64,000 nt of DNA from Anisakis pegreffii. Taxonomy: Eukaryota; Nematoda; Chromadorea; Rhabditida; Anisakidae. The stretch is taken from assembly GCA_035041965.1 (NCBI GenBank), contig JAPYMA010001204.1:1-64000 (forward strand), written 5' to 3'. Below, piece after piece: positions 63,796 through 64,000 of the stretch (its first letter is position 1; each line of letters begins with the position of its first letter). A program made the position numbers and the translations under genes. A model generated the notes under the pieces. That model searched no databases. It was not told the DNA's origin and was given only the letters and a program-made list of their open reading frames with translations.

Positions 63796-64000
63796 TAACT
63801 CCTCATCTCTGAACCTGACAAAAAGCCATTTAATTGATTTGTTTCGTTTCTAACCTATTCCACTAATACTCACTCAATCGGTTCACAAATTACTTATAGA
63901 ACTGAAAAAAGACAAACGAAACCAGCATGTACGTTGTTTGTTATATTTTCATCAAATCCTTATTTTTTCCATTTATTTATTCATCTCAAGTTCAGTCGCT
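63796..64000. other. 3' flank of egl-10
   Basis: AT-rich sequence after the stop codon, presumably 3' UTR. No AATAAA hexamer could be pinned down before the window ends. Confidence 0.5.

Overview
The window is nuclear DNA from a nematode. The evidence is the gene content: a near-colinear orthologue of the worm RGS protein EGL-10, a Vasa/GLH-type germline helicase with FG/RGG repeats, a mitoribosomal S35 protein and a PPP1R37-type LRR protein. Intron style agrees: many introns, short exons, and acceptors close to TTTCAG. Intergenic DNA is AT-rich. I cannot name the species; a non-Caenorhabditis, possibly parasitic, worm is a guess from the large introns and divergent non-coding DNA.

Layout. 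1-3.6 kb: no gene seen. 3.6-6.4 kb (-): nine-exon MRPS35 gene, phases consistent throughout. 6.4-10.1 kb: intergenic, with a hAT-type MITE. 10.1-20.5 kb (+): Vasa/GLH-like DEAD-box helicase of about 18 exons, with a 56/57-bp minisatellite that breaks the reading frame as sequenced. 20.5-25.5 kb: intergenic, microsatellites. 25.5-37.0 kb (-): PPP1R37 homologue with a PP1-docking motif, LRRs and a long acidic/Ser-rich tail exon carrying a second copy of the docking motif. Its introns hold a perfect 29-bp hairpin and a tRNA-derived SINE with a 17-bp target duplication. 37.0-45.9 kb: no gene seen. 45.9-46.2 kb (-): probable first coding exon of an unidentified Ser/Asn-rich protein. 46.2-56.5 kb: mobile-element-rich desert, including a mariner-like MITE and a 686-bp inverted repeat whose two outer ends are hammerhead-ribozyme motifs of the Penelope-like/retrozyme type. 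56.5-63.8 kb (+): egl-10, twelve exons, 596 codons, complete.

The genes show no shared pathway: mitochondrial translation, germ-granule RNA metabolism, PP1 regulation and G-protein signalling. All are separated by several kb, so no operon is suggested. The most unusual item is the hammerhead-capped inverted repeat at 49.13-49.82 kb. Next are the duplicated HSRKVHF motif in the PPP1R37 homologue, the frame-breaking minisatellite in the helicase and the perfect hairpin at 31.98-32.04 kb.
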